A DNA stretch of 64,000 bases from Sphingomonas sp. Mn802worker (GCF_000382485.1 NZ_AORY01000005.1:1-64000); one strand, 5' to 3'. Counted from the stretch's first letter, positions 42,132 through 51,816 are shown. Numbers and translations: made by a program. The notes: generated by a model not told the origin, from the sequence alone.

Positions 42132-43019
42132 TCAGAGGAAGCGCGTCCGGGGCGTCACGCGGATGATCTCGGGACAGATCTTCTGAGGTTGAGCGTCCAG
42201 CGCGTAGACGTTGGCGGCCAGCCACGACCCCTCGGCGGCGAGCTGGTCGTCGGCAACCTCGCGCCACCACACCTTGCGTCCCGCAGAGGCATCCCAGCGG
42301 TAGCCGCGCGCGCGCAGCTGGTCCTTGAGGTCGAAGTGCGCGCCGATTGCGCGGACGATCCAGGTCGGCTTCGAGCCGGTCTCGATCATCTCCGACAGGG
42401 CGGTCCTTCCGGCGACATCCTCATGACGAAGCATCTGGATGAGCGCATCGACGTCCGCCGACGCGCGATGACCGGCATGATAGAAGCCATACTGCAGCAG
42501 CAGATAGCCTAGCACGCGACCATCGAACCGACGGGCACGCCAATCGATCTGCCGCATCGAGCAGCACCAGTTCAGCCCGGCCGCGCCCGGTAAGCGCTTC
42601 TCAACCCAGCGCCGATCGAAGGCGCTGTTGTGCGCCACCACGAAGCTCGCGGAGCGAAGCAGCTTCGTCGCCTTAACCTCGTCGATAGCGCAGCCGGCCA
42701 GATCGGCGTCCGTCAGTCCGGTGAGCGCTGTTATCGCCGGATCGAGCCGCTCGCACGGGTCCTCCCGCCACTCGAACGCCACGTCGATATCCGTGATGAC
42801 GCCATCCGCGTCGTACCGGAACCTGCGGAGTGCGAGTTCGATGACCTTGCCCGTCTCCGCATCCAGGCCGGTGGTCTCGACATCGATCGCCACGCCGACA
42901 TGCAGGCCGCGGCCGACCCCCTTTCCGGTGGCCCCTTCGCTGAGGCGAAGGGGTCGGAGAACGCGCACGTCCCCTTCTCCGTCCACATCTCCGCGGACGA
43001 ACTCAGCTTGCATGTTCAC
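42132..43019 (-). CDS. DEDDh 3'-5' exonuclease (DnaQ-like), accessory block
   Basis: A 295-residue nuclease. Motif I is AIDVETTGLDAETG, motif II is VVAHNSAFDRRWVEKR, and motif III is HRASADVDALIQML with the His-x4-Asp of the DEDDh class. A C-terminal extension (LRARGYRWDASAGRKVWWREV) is the short domain often attached to DnaQ-like exonucleases on plasmids and integrated elements. It is not the replicative epsilon subunit, which would be elsewhere. Upstream of the frameshifted gene by 33 bases, same strand. Confidence 0.85.
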   Translation of the reverse strand: MNMQAEFVRGDVDGEGDVRVLRPLRLSEGATGKGVGRGLHVGVAIDVETTGLDAETGKVIELALRRFRYDADGVITDIDVAFEWREDPCERLDPAITALTGLTDADLAGCAIDEVKATKLLRSASFVVAHNSAFDRRWVEKRLPGAAGLNWCCSMRQIDWRARRFDGRVLGYLLLQYGFYHAGHRASADVDALIQMLRHEDVAGRTALSEMIETGSKPTWIVRAIGAHFDLKDQLRARGYRWDASAGRKVWWREVADDQLAAEGSWLAANVYALDAQPQKICPEIIRVTPRTRFL

Positions 43020-43116
43020 GCTTGTTCTCCCTTGAAGCAGCCAACCGTATGGGAGGGCGGGCGGGAGGCTGACGTTCCGCCGAAAGCGCTTCGATCGCGC
43101 GACCGTCCCGGATAAA

Positions 43117-43734
43117 TCAGGCCTGGATGCCGAGCTCGATGTCGACGGCGAAGGTGCGGGCGTGCGGCGTGGCGCCGTCCCGCTCGACCTTCTGGATCAT
43201 CTCGACCACGGCCTGCGGCACGAGCGCCATCACCGCGGGAGCGGACACGTGGATGCCCGGACGGATGTCCGCGATGTCGGCGACGTCCGGACCGAACCTT
43301 CCGGCGAGCCGCGTCCGCACCTCCGCTTCGTCCCGCGCCATACTCGCGTGAAAGTACTGGCGCATCCGATTGTCGCGCGTGTCGACGATCGTGGCGGTGT
43401 AGAGCTTGAGCCTGGCTCGGCCTGCGGGTCGCCGACCATTCCTCCCCTTCCGCGGGGGATGCCCGGGCCCATTCACGAGACCGAACTTCTGCGCATGACG
43501 CTCGTCGTCTTCGTCGTCCGCGATCAACGCGTCGATGGTCGCACCGTCCGCATCGAGCTCTAATCCGAGCCCATGCAGGATCACGCCACGCACGCAGGCG
43601 TCACGGGCCAGACAGGCGTCGATCGCAGCGGCGCCGTCGAACACGCGCCTCGGCGCGAGCAGCCATGCCATAGGCTCATGCGCCACCGCTTCGCGCTGGA
43701 AGCGCATCGCGGTCTCAGTCGCCACCAGAGCCAC
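43117..43734 (-). CDS. Hypothetical protein, accessory block
   Basis: A 205-residue protein of unknown function. It has an acidic spacer (LIADDEDDERHAQK), a basic Gly/Arg/Pro-rich middle (HPPRKGRNGRRPAGRAR) and a C-terminal domain with KLYTATIVDTRDNRMRQYFH. No domain recognised. First gene of the block; its start lies about 15 bases from the point where a broken MmgE/PrpD gene begins on the other strand. Confidence 0.6.
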   Translation of the reverse strand: MALVATETAMRFQREAVAHEPMAWLLAPRRVFDGAAAIDACLARDACVRGVILHGLGLELDADGATIDALIADDEDDERHAQKFGLVNGPGHPPRKGRNGRRPAGRARLKLYTATIVDTRDNRMRQYFHASMARDEAEVRTRLAGRFGPDVADIADIRPGIHVSAPAVMALVPQAVVEMIQKVERDGATPHARTFAVDIELGIQA

Positions 43735-43748
43735 GCGACAGATGGCGC

Positions 43749-44102
43749 GATGGTACCATCACACGCGCGACGTATGATGCGGCGGACTTCGCCGATCGCG
43801 ACGTGATCATGATCATCGACAAAATCGTAGTCGCCGAAGATTCGGAACTCACCGCGCAGATGCCGTCACTCGCGAACCGCATCACCATCCACATGCGCGA
43901 CGGTCGGCGGCTCTGCCAGGAATATGGAACGACACAGAATCCTCGCATCAACGTCTCGGATGAGGAGATCGAGCGCAAGTTCAGAGACTTTGCAGCTCCA
44001 ATCATGTCGCCTCACCGCATCCAAGCTACGCTTGAAATTGCTTGGACACTCGAGCAACAGCGCTCGATGAACGACCTCATGGCTGCAATCCTTGCTACAT
44101 GA
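43749..44102 (+). pseudogene. MmgE/PrpD-family C-terminal fragment
   Basis: The plus-strand frame from 43749 reads DGTITRATYDAADFADRDVI and continues to DKIVVAEDSELTA, RITIHMRDGRRL and SDEEIERKFRDFAAPI, which is the C-terminal end of a 2-methylcitrate dehydratase/iminodisuccinate-type MmgE/PrpD protein. Full-length members are about 450 residues; only about 117 remain, with no N-terminal part in the window. A GTG at 43803 could allow translation of 99 residues, but function is unlikely. Confidence 0.75.
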
Positions 44103-44464
44103 AGAGGCGGACCCGCTGCTCACGTGAGCAATGACCCACAAGCGGCCATAATCGCGCTCGCAGTCGCTTCCCACAAGCAGACGTTTGTTCAGCTAGTATC
44201 GACGAGAATCTTCACCCGGCGACTTGCTGACTAGTCGCGACGCTCTTCCAATGCGGATCGCGATCAGCTAGGTCGGCATGGTCGGAAAAGGCAGGCTTGG
44301 CGTGGTCAGCCCAAGCCCTTTCGGTAACGGAAGCTCTGGTCTTTGGCCTTGGCCAGGATCCCCTCGACGAACAGCGGCGCCAACACGGCGCTAAGCCGTT
44401 CGTCCGCGAGGGTGCCTGGAAGGGGAACGCTCCGGTCGAACAATCGACTGAAGGAGCCTTCACC
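44103..44464. other. Gene-poor stretch before the monooxygenase
   Basis: About 360 bases with no recognised plus-strand gene. A 57-codon minus-strand frame (44306-44479) ends LAPLFVEGILAKAKDQ and may be the tail of a decayed gene. AAGGAG at 44450-44455 belongs to the next gene. Confidence 0.4.
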
Positions 44465-45997
44465 ATGCCACTCGATCACAAGTCCACATACGACGTCATC
44501 ATCGCCGGCGCCGGGCCCGTTGGCCTCTTTCTCGCATGTGAGCTCGGGCTTGCCGGTTGCCGCGTGCTGGTGCTCGAGCGCAGCGAGGCATCGGCGTCCG
44601 CGCTGAAGAGGTTACCCTTTGGTCTTCGCGGGCTGAACCTGCCGACCATGGAGAGCTTGGATCGGCGGGATCTGTTAACGCCGCTCAAGGCCCGCATGGC
44701 TTTGGCTGATACACTAGCCGCCGCACCTTGGACTGCGGGCGCGCGGCGTCCGGCCGGTCATTTCGCCGGTTTGCAATTCCTTCACGACATGGTGGACCAG
44801 GACGCGTGGCCGTGGCGCTGCGGCGCTGCGGTCGAAACGCTCGCAGTCACAATGGCGGACATCGAGCACGTGCTACTTACGCGTGCAAGCGAGCTTGGCG
44901 TCGTGATCCGCTACGGCTGCAGCGTCGATGGCGTCGCAGAAACGGCGGACGGCGTTGAGGTCCATGCCGGCGGCACAACGCACCAAGCCGGCTGGTTGGT
45001 TGGATGCGATGGCGGGCGGAGCACGGTTCGTAAAAGCGTCGGGATCAGCTTCGCTGGCACCGAGCCGGAATTTACCGGCTATTCGATGACGCTGTGCCTT
45101 GAGGAGCCGAACCAGCTTCGCCCCGGTCGCCAGCATACCGCCACAGGCATGTACACGTATGCGCCGCCGGGCACCGTCACCATGGTCGACTTCGACGGCG
45201 GGGTGAACCACCGTACCTTGCCGGTGACCCGCGAGCATGTACAAGCGGTGCTGCGACGAGTGTCGGAGACCAACGTCACGGTCGAAGCGGTGGATCTCGC
45301 CACGACGTGGACGGACCGGGCGTTCATCGCGGCCAGTTATATCCAAGGCCGTGTGCTTCTCGCCGGCGATGCCGCACATGTTCATGCCCCCCTCGGCGGC
45401 CAGGGACTCAACCTGGGCCTCGGCGATGCGATGAACCTCGGCTGGAAGCTCGCTGGGGTGATCGCTGACCGTGCACCGCGGTCGCTGCTCGATAGTTACG
45501 AGCAGGAACGACGCCCCATCGCAAACCAGGTGCTTGAATGGTCACGGGCACAGGTGGCGCTGCTCAGACCCGATCCCGGTACTGCAGCATTGCGAGCCGT
45601 GGTTCACGACCTGATGGAGACCCGAGACGGAGCCACGTTCTTCGCCGGCCGAGTCTGGGGCGCCGGCCTGCGATGCGAGCTGCCAGGTGCGGCTCATCCT
45701 CTGCTGGGCCGCAGCGCGCCTGAAATGCCGCTCGCGGATGGACGAAGACTAAACGAGGCGCTGCGTCGCGGCCGGCCTGTCCTGATCGACTTCGATCCGT
45801 CCGACCCGCTAGCCGAGGTCGGGCGTGCATCTTCCCAGCTTGACTATTGTGTCTCTCCCCAAGGCCACAGAGCCATTGCAGAGGCCTTGCTCATTCGCCC
45901 CGATGGCGTGGTTGCCTGGGCAGGTTCGATCGTCGACCGAGCAGATTTGATCCGGTTGATCGCGCGCCTTTTTGATCCGCTTGGTACGCCGACATGA
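44465..45997 (+). CDS. FAD-dependent aromatic-ring monooxygenase (PheA/TfdB family)
   Basis: Flavin hydroxylase of 510 residues; ATG 44465 follows AAGGAG. FAD binding: VIIAGAGPVGLFLACELGLA, the DG motif in VGCDGGRSTVRKS, and GRVLLAGDAAHVHAPLGGQG. The C-terminal domain is thioredoxin-like (DYCVSPQGHRAIAEALLIRPDGVVAW in part), as in the 3-(3-hydroxyphenyl)propionate and polyketide hydroxylases. Substrate probably a phenol or quinone; no pathway genes adjoin it. Confidence 0.9.
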   Translation: MPLDHKSTYDVIIAGAGPVGLFLACELGLAGCRVLVLERSEASASALKRLPFGLRGLNLPTMESLDRRDLLTPLKARMALADTLAAAPWTAGARRPAGHFAGLQFLHDMVDQDAWPWRCGAAVETLAVTMADIEHVLLTRASELGVVIRYGCSVDGVAETADGVEVHAGGTTHQAGWLVGCDGGRSTVRKSVGISFAGTEPEFTGYSMTLCLEEPNQLRPGRQHTATGMYTYAPPGTVTMVDFDGGVNHRTLPVTREHVQAVLRRVSETNVTVEAVDLATTWTDRAFIAASYIQGRVLLAGDAAHVHAPLGGQGLNLGLGDAMNLGWKLAGVIADRAPRSLLDSYEQERRPIANQVLEWSRAQVALLRPDPGTAALRAVVHDLMETRDGATFFAGRVWGAGLRCELPGAAHPLLGRSAPEMPLADGRRLNEALRRGRPVLIDFDPSDPLAEVGRASSQLDYCVSPQGHRAIAEALLIRPDGVVAWAGSIVDRADLIRLIARLFDPLGTPT

Positions 45998-46064
45998 TGG
46001 TTCATCCACGTGGCTCCGAGCTGGTGCGTCAATCCTATGCCCCGTCCGTATGCAGCGCTTAGAC

Positions 46065-47369
46065 TTAGGGCTGCGCGGCACTGACCAGCGCCCTCGCAGA
46101 CGCGGCGACGTGTCCCCCCTCGGCGAAGGCGCTCTGATCAAGCGCGCCTACCGCCGCGAGCAGCGACGCCTCGTACACCATCAGGTCGCTTCGGCTCGCC
46201 GCCAGCGACAGCTGGGCGCCGCGCAGGCTCTGGTCGGCGATGACGATGTCGAGCGTGGTGCGCAGCCCGTAGCCATATTCCGCCTTGATGCCGGCCAGCG
46301 CCTTCTCAGCGGCAGTCACGGCTGATGTGTCCGCAGTGACGCGAGCGCGCGCGGCGGCCAGGTTCGCCCAAGCGGTGTCGGCCGCGCGCGTCGCATCGCG
46401 ACCCGCTGCCTCCACGTCGAAGGCGGCGGCACGCGCGCTCGCGCGTGCCTGCCGGACCTGAGACGCGACCAGCCCGCCCGTTAACAAGGGCACGCGCAGC
46501 GACAGGCCGATTGCGGCGGCGCGATTGTAGCCACCGTCCAAGCCGCTGCGATTGCCGACGCCGTAGCCGTATGTGCCGGTGAGATCGACACTCGGTGCAC
46601 TGTTCGCGCGCGCCACGTCGATCCGCGCGGCGGCGGCGTCGCGGGCAGCGACCGCCTGCCGAACGAGCGGATTCTGCGCGCTGGCTGCCCCTCGCGCCTC
46701 GTCGCGGGTGTTCGGGAGGTGCTGGAGGTCGGACGATGGCGCGGCGAGCACGCCCGCGTCGTTGCCGACAACAGCGCGGTAGCGCGCCGCTGCCGCCTCG
46801 CGCGCCGCCTCGGCCGACGCGCGCGTCGACTTGGCCGCGTCGCGCTGCGCGGTCAGCCGCGCGACGTCGGTCAGCGTGCCGGTGCCGAGCGTGAAGCGCG
46901 CGTTCGACTCCGCGACCTGATCGTCCAGCAGCTTGATCTGCGCTTCGGCGATCGCCAGCGCCTGTTGTTGCAGCAACAGGTCGGCGTAGGCCGCGACGAC
47001 GTCGAACAGGACCGTGGCAAGCGTACCGCGCACGCTTTCGCCGCCCGCGGCGACGTCGGCGCTGGTCGCGCGCAGCGCACTCGCGACCCGTCCGCCCGTC
47101 CAGATCGGCAGCGTCGCCGAGGCCGAGCCGACGCCGCCGCGACCGTAATCGAAGCGATCGTACCCCGCGCCCGCGTCTGCTTCGGCGGTGAGGCGACCGA
47201 GTGACCGCGCCTGTTCGGGAGTCTCGGCCAGCGCGTCCTGCCGCGCCTGCGCCGCTGCCAGCGTCGGGTTGCCCGCGATCGTCTTGCGCACCGCCTCGCC
47301 GAGCGTTTCCGCACCCGCCGGAGCCGCGCCGGCGAGCGCGGCGGCGAGCAACAACCATGCCTTAGTCAT
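46065..47369 (-). CDS. TolC-family outer-membrane efflux protein
   Basis: Outer-membrane channel of 434 residues. ATG 47369 gives a signal peptide (KAWLLLAAALAGAAPAGA) and the TolC repeat pattern: ETLGEAVRKTIAGNPTLAAAQAR, later NPLVRQAVAARDAAAARI, and a C-terminal YGYGLRTTLDIVIADQSL. No lipobox. The start lies inside the last codons of the FtsX-like permease gene (8-base overlap), so it completes the exporter operon urcA-adaptor-ATPase-permease-channel. Confidence 0.9.
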   Translation of the reverse strand: MTKAWLLLAAALAGAAPAGAETLGEAVRKTIAGNPTLAAAQARQDALAETPEQARSLGRLTAEADAGAGYDRFDYGRGGVGSASATLPIWTGGRVASALRATSADVAAGGESVRGTLATVLFDVVAAYADLLLQQQALAIAEAQIKLLDDQVAESNARFTLGTGTLTDVARLTAQRDAAKSTRASAEAAREAAAARYRAVVGNDAGVLAAPSSDLQHLPNTRDEARGAASAQNPLVRQAVAARDAAAARIDVARANSAPSVDLTGTYGYGVGNRSGLDGGYNRAAAIGLSLRVPLLTGGLVASQVRQARASARAAAFDVEAAGRDATRAADTAWANLAAARARVTADTSAVTAAEKALAGIKAEYGYGLRTTLDIVIADQSLRGAQLSLAASRSDLMVYEASLLAAVGALDQSAFAEGGHVAASARALVSAAQP

Positions 47370-49800
47370 GGCGCAGCGCCCAGGCGGGGGTGGCACGCGC
47401 GGCGCGGATCGACTGGCTGATCACGGTTGCGAGCGCCACGCCCGTCGCCAGCAGCGTCGCGGCGACGAAGAACAGCGGCGACAGCGCGATCCGGTCGTCG
47501 AACCCCGCCAGCCAGCTTCGCATCGCGAACCAGGCGAGCGGCCAGGCGAACAGGTTGGCGATCAGCACCGGTTTCAGGAACTGTCCGACGAGCAGCTTGA
47601 CCACGTCCGCCGACGACGCGCCGAGCGTCTTGCGCACGCCGATCTCGCGCACCCGGCGCGAGGTGGAGAAGGATGCCAGCCCCCACAGCCCGACGCAGCC
47701 GATCAACACCGCCAGGACGGAGCCGATGCCGAACAGATTGGCCATCTGGTCGTCCGATTTGTAGAGCCGGTCGAGCGACTGGATCACCGTGCGCGCGTCG
47801 AACGGCACCGCCGGCGCCTCCGCGCGCCAGGCGGTTCGCGCCGCATCCAGCATCGCCTTGGCATCGCCGTCGAAGCGCACCATCGCCACACCCGATTCGA
47901 GCGGCTTAAGCTGGAACAGGTAGACGGTCGGGGAGATCGCCTCGCGCGGGGAGGCGATGCGCATATCCTCAATCACGCCGATGATCGTGCGCGGCCGGTC
48001 ACCACCGATCGTCTTGCCGACCGCGGCCTGCGGCGAGGCGAAGTGAAAAGCACGCACCGCGCTGCGATTGATCACGATCGCTGCGACACGGTTGTCGACC
48101 GACGCATCCTTGACCAACGAGGCGGGATCGACGTCCGCCGGGCGCGACGGATCGAACAGTCGCCCCGCGATCAGCCGCGCGCCGAGCACGTCGAAATAGC
48201 CGGGCATGACGTGGTATCGCTCGGCCGAGACGCCGCTGCCGGGCACACCGGGAAGCGCGAAATCGGTGGTCGAGGTGAACAGGCCGCGACCGGGCACCGC
48301 CTCGCCGGCGCTGACCGCGCGCACGCCGGGCAGCGCGGTGAAGCGGTGAAGCAGGCTTTCACGCTGTGCCGCCACCAGCGCGTCGCTGCCGAACGACCGC
48401 ACGAGGAGCAGTTGCTCCCGATCGTAGCCGACGTCGGTGTCGCGGACGTGCCGCGTCTGCGCGGCGAGCACCATCGTGCCGATGATCAGCGCGATCGTGA
48501 TTGCGAACTGGAACACAACCAGCCCCTCGCGGATGCGGGAGCCCGCCTTTCCGCCGCCGGGCGACCGCGCGGCGGCCAGCACCGCGGCCGCGGGCACGCG
48601 CGCCAGGATTACCGCCGGGTAGAGACCCGCGAGGATGCCGACCACCAGCGCGAGCGCGACGAGCGGCAGCAACACGCCGTTCCAGCCGAGATAGCTGATC
48701 GACAGCGTCAATCCCGTCGCGGCGTTGATGAGCGGCACGCCCAGTTCGGCGAGCCCGAGGCCAAGCACGGCGGCGATCAGCGCCGTGGCGACCGCCTCGC
48801 CCAGGAAATGCCGCATCAAGGTGCCGCGGTCGCCGCCCAGCACCTTGCGCATTGCCACCTCGCGCGCGCGTAGTCCGGCACGCGCTGTCGCCAGATTGAC
48901 GTAGTTCACCAGCGCGATGACGAGCGTGAGGAGCCCGATGATGCCGAGCGTGGCGACCATCAGCGTCGCACCCGGCGCCTCGAACCGCGTGTCGGCGAAC
49001 GGCTTCACCCACAACGACAGCGTGAAATCGTCGCTGTCCGGGGTCTCGTTGGTGACGTGCCGATCGGTTACGCCCTTCAGCGCCGCGTCGAACCGCTGCG
49101 CGGCGGCAGCGTCGGGCAATCGGACGAGCGTCATCGGACCGCCGTAGTTCCACTGGAAATACTCGGCATTGGCCGGGTTCGAGCGGTCGGTCGGCAGCAC
49201 GAGCGGCGCGAGCAGGTCGAAATCCAGCGCGGTGTTGGCCGGCAGGTCGTCGATCACCGCAACGACGCGAAAGGCATGCCGCTCGATGCCGATCGTGACC
49301 GGCAGCGTCGCCCCGATCGGCGACGACGATCCGAAATACTTGGCGGCGGTGCGCTGCGTGATGACAACCGAACTCGGATCACGGAACGGGGTCGGCAACG
49401 CGCCGTCGACCGCGTGGAGTTTCAGCACGTCGAACGCGGCCGGGTCGACCAGTCCGACCCGCTCGCTGACGCCGACGCCGTTCCTGACCACCGCGGCGGC
49501 GCGCCCGACGATGCGGGTACCGATCGTGCCGGGCAAATCGGCACTGATCGCGGACCAGGCGGCGATCGGCGTCGTCTGTCGCCCGCGGACGCTTTCCAGC
49601 GTGTCGCCGGTCCTCGATTCAAGCAGGTAGAGCTGCTGGTAGCCGGGCAGCCAGCGCTCGAAGCTGGTCTCGAAACGGACGTAGAGCGCGAGCACCAGGA
49701 ACACGGCGATGCCGAGCGCCAGCCCGCCGATGTTGAGCGCGGCGTAGAGCCGGTAGCGGGTCAGCGACCGCCAGAAACTGACAAGGGCGAAACGGTTCAT
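47362..49800 (-). CDS. ABC transporter permease, FtsX/MacB type, duplicated
   Basis: Inner-membrane permease of 812 residues made of two MacB_PCD-FtsX units. The first transmembrane helix is YRLYAALNIGGLALGIAVFL; FtsX core motifs follow the first periplasmic domain (MVATLGIIGLLTLVIALVNYVNLATARAGLRAREVAMRKVLGG in part, about residues 279-320) and recur at the end (VREIGVRKTLGASSADVVKLL). This tandem, about 800-residue form is twice a normal MacB permease half. GAGGAAG precedes ATG. With the ATPase and adaptor it would export or extract envelope substrates (lipids, peptides, antibiotics) in a mechanotransmission manner, by analogy with MacB. Confidence 0.92.
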   Translation of the reverse strand: MNRFALVSFWRSLTRYRLYAALNIGGLALGIAVFLVLALYVRFETSFERWLPGYQQLYLLESRTGDTLESVRGRQTTPIAAWSAISADLPGTIGTRIVGRAAAVVRNGVGVSERVGLVDPAAFDVLKLHAVDGALPTPFRDPSSVVITQRTAAKYFGSSSPIGATLPVTIGIERHAFRVVAVIDDLPANTALDFDLLAPLVLPTDRSNPANAEYFQWNYGGPMTLVRLPDAAAAQRFDAALKGVTDRHVTNETPDSDDFTLSLWVKPFADTRFEAPGATLMVATLGIIGLLTLVIALVNYVNLATARAGLRAREVAMRKVLGGDRGTLMRHFLGEAVATALIAAVLGLGLAELGVPLINAATGLTLSISYLGWNGVLLPLVALALVVGILAGLYPAVILARVPAAAVLAAARSPGGGKAGSRIREGLVVFQFAITIALIIGTMVLAAQTRHVRDTDVGYDREQLLLVRSFGSDALVAAQRESLLHRFTALPGVRAVSAGEAVPGRGLFTSTTDFALPGVPGSGVSAERYHVMPGYFDVLGARLIAGRLFDPSRPADVDPASLVKDASVDNRVAAIVINRSAVRAFHFASPQAAVGKTIGGDRPRTIIGVIEDMRIASPREAISPTVYLFQLKPLESGVAMVRFDGDAKAMLDAARTAWRAEAPAVPFDARTVIQSLDRLYKSDDQMANLFGIGSVLAVLIGCVGLWGLASFSTSRRVREIGVRKTLGASSADVVKLLVGQFLKPVLIANLFAWPLAWFAMRSWLAGFDDRIALSPLFFVAATLLATGVALATVISQSIRAARATPAWALRHD

Positions 49801-49810
49801 GATCGCTTCC

Positions 49811-50506
49811 TCAGATCTGGCGCGCGACGGAGGCGACGACGCGGCCGTCGAGCATGTCGATGCGACGGCCGACGATGTCGGCGTGCGACGGGCTGTGCGT
49901 GACCATCACGATCGTCGCGCCGGCCGCGTTCAGGCTCTGCAGAATGCCCATCACCTGCGCGCCGTTCTCGGTATCGAGGTTGCCGGTCGGCTCGTCGGCG
50001 AGGATCAGCTTGGGATCGCCGACGATCGCGCGCGCGATCGCGGCGCGCCGCTGCTGCCCGCCCGACAATTGGTGCGGATAGTGTCGCGCGCGGTGCGAGA
50101 TGCCGACGCGGTCCATCGCCGCCTCGACGCGGGCGCGACGATCCCCCGCCGCGTCCTTGCGGTAGACGAGCCCCAGCTCGACGTTCTCCGCGATCGTCAG
50201 CTCGTCGATCAGGTTGAAGCTCTGGAACACGAAGCCGAGCGTGCGCGCGCGGAACTGCGCCAGCGTCTTCTCGTCCTCCGCCGCCAGGTCGCGACCGTCG
50301 AACAGGTAACGCCCGCCGGTCGGGCGGTCGACCGTCCCCAGCGTGTTGAGCAGGGTCGACTTGCCGCACCCGGATGGTCCCATGATGGCGACGAACTCGC
50401 CCGCGGCGACCTCCAGGTTGATGTCGGCGAGCGCGGTCGTCTCCACCTCGTCGGAGACGTAGCGGCGCTGAATGCCTTGGAGCGTGATCATGGCGGAGGC
50501 TTTCAT
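49811..50506 (-). CDS. ABC transporter ATP-binding protein (MacB/LolD type)
   Basis: A 231-residue ATPase. Walker A is GPSGCGKSTLL, the Q loop is in GFVFQSFNLIDELT, the signature is LSGGQQRR and Walker B is LILADEPTGNLD. ATG 50506 overlaps the adaptor stop (ATGA); an internal ATG at 50491 is an alternative. Partner of the 812-residue permease 10 bases downstream. Confidence 0.93.
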   Translation of the reverse strand: MKASAMITLQGIQRRYVSDEVETTALADINLEVAAGEFVAIMGPSGCGKSTLLNTLGTVDRPTGGRYLFDGRDLAAEDEKTLAQFRARTLGFVFQSFNLIDELTIAENVELGLVYRKDAAGDRRARVEAAMDRVGISHRARHYPHQLSGGQQRRAAIARAIVGDPKLILADEPTGNLDTENGAQVMGILQSLNAAGATIVMVTHSPSHADIVGRRIDMLDGRVVASVARQI

Positions 50507-51756
50507 TTCAGGTTGATGGAAGCGGACTTGTTGAAGCCGCTCGTGTCGGAGGTGACGATCCGCTCGCCGGGGGCGAGCCCGGACAGGATCTCGACCTGCT
50601 CGGCATTGCGGCGGCCGACCTTGACCGGGCGACGCACCGCGTGGGTGCCGCCCGCGTCGAGGACGTAGGCGGCCGCGCCACCGTCGCTGTCGAGCCAGCC
50701 GCCGAGCGGGGCGACGATCGCCGGCCGCGCGGCGCCGAGCGTGATCCGCACGTCCAGCGCCTGTCCCCGGTTGAGACCGGCGGGCGCTGCACCGCGAAAG
50801 CCGAGTTCGACGCGGAAGCGGCCGTCCGTCACCGCGGGCAGCACCTTGGTGACCACCAGCTTCAGCCCGCGCCCGTTCTCGCCCTGCGCGCTCGCCTGCT
50901 GGCCGATCGCGACGCGGCCGAGGAAATACTGGTCGACGTCGGCGACGAGTTTCCACGATCCTTCGCTGTCGACCTGGCCGGCCGGATCGCCCGGCTTCAG
51001 CGCCTGCCCGGGCTGAATGGTGAAGTTGGTCAATCGCCCGGTTGCGGGCGCGCGCAGCGTCAGCGCGTCCAGGCTGTCGCGCACCGCCGCGAGGTTGCTG
51101 GTCAGCCGCGCGCGCGTTTCTGCCAGACGCCCGGCCTGCAACCGCGAGATGCCCTGTTCCGCGCCCTCGGCCGCGTGCAGCTGCGCCGCGCGCTTCTGCT
51201 GATAGGTCGTTTCTTCCTGGTAGCTCTTCAGTCCGGCGTCGGAGACGAAGCCCTGATCGTGGAGCTGCTGACGTATCTGCAGGTCGCGGCGCGCCTTGAT
51301 CAGGTCGTAGTCGGCGCTCGCCACCTGCGTGTCGCGGTCGCGCGAGCCGCGCTCCAGGCTCAGGTCCTCGCCCGATACCGCGCCCAGCTGGCTCGCGATC
51401 GCCGCCTCGCGCGTCAGGATGTCGAGCTTCAGCTGCGGGTTGGCGAGAACCGCCAGCGGCTGACCCGCGACCACCGCAGCGCCGTCCTGAACCAGCAGCC
51501 GCTCGACCTGCCCGCCCGAGATCACGCCGACGAAGGTCGACACGTTGGGTGCGACGGTCGCGCGCACCGGCACGACGTCGTCGAACGGCGCGCGCGTGAC
51601 GCTGCCGGTTTCGACATCGGCGACCGCGACATTGGTCGAGTTCGACGACGGCAGCCACCACCACAAGGCCGCGGCGGCGAGCAGAAGCGCGATGCCCAGG
51701 AGGATGCGCTTGCCGCGCGGATCGAGGCGTGCGCGACGCTCGACACGCCGGTCCAT
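50503..51756 (-). CDS. Periplasmic adaptor of the MacAB-type exporter (HlyD/MacA family)
   Basis: Membrane-fusion protein. ATG 51756 gives 417 residues with a basic N-terminus, one membrane anchor (LLGIALLLAAAALWWWL), barrel-sandwich halves (VERLLVQDGAAVVAGQPLAVLANP and LRAPATGRLTNFTIQPGQAL, each cut short here), a coiled-coil hairpin and a C-terminal GLAPGERIVTSDTSGFNKS. A longer frame from 51855 is rejected as start because it would run through a large palindrome. Connects the permease to the TolC-family channel. Confidence 0.88.
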   Translation of the reverse strand: MDRRVERRARLDPRGKRILLGIALLLAAAALWWWLPSSNSTNVAVADVETGSVTRAPFDDVVPVRATVAPNVSTFVGVISGGQVERLLVQDGAAVVAGQPLAVLANPQLKLDILTREAAIASQLGAVSGEDLSLERGSRDRDTQVASADYDLIKARRDLQIRQQLHDQGFVSDAGLKSYQEETTYQQKRAAQLHAAEGAEQGISRLQAGRLAETRARLTSNLAAVRDSLDALTLRAPATGRLTNFTIQPGQALKPGDPAGQVDSEGSWKLVADVDQYFLGRVAIGQQASAQGENGRGLKLVVTKVLPAVTDGRFRVELGFRGAAPAGLNRGQALDVRITLGAARPAIVAPLGGWLDSDGGAAAYVLDAGGTHAVRRPVKVGRRNAEQVEILSGLAPGERIVTSDTSGFNKSASINLK

Positions 51757-51816
51757 GTTGGCGCCGCTCGTCGCCGCCGCAGGTGTTGAGATGGTCAAGG
51801 CCGATGGTCCGTGCTG

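Noticed and set aside
39270..43748. CRISPR array, tRNA attachment site or integrase in the accessory block
   Set aside because: Looked for regularly spaced repeats, tRNA-like cloverleaf remnants and recombinase motifs; none was visible.
47188..48873. A 561-codon plus-strand frame opposite the TolC and permease genes
   Set aside because: His/Arg/Asp/Gln-rich antisense composition over two well-supported genes.
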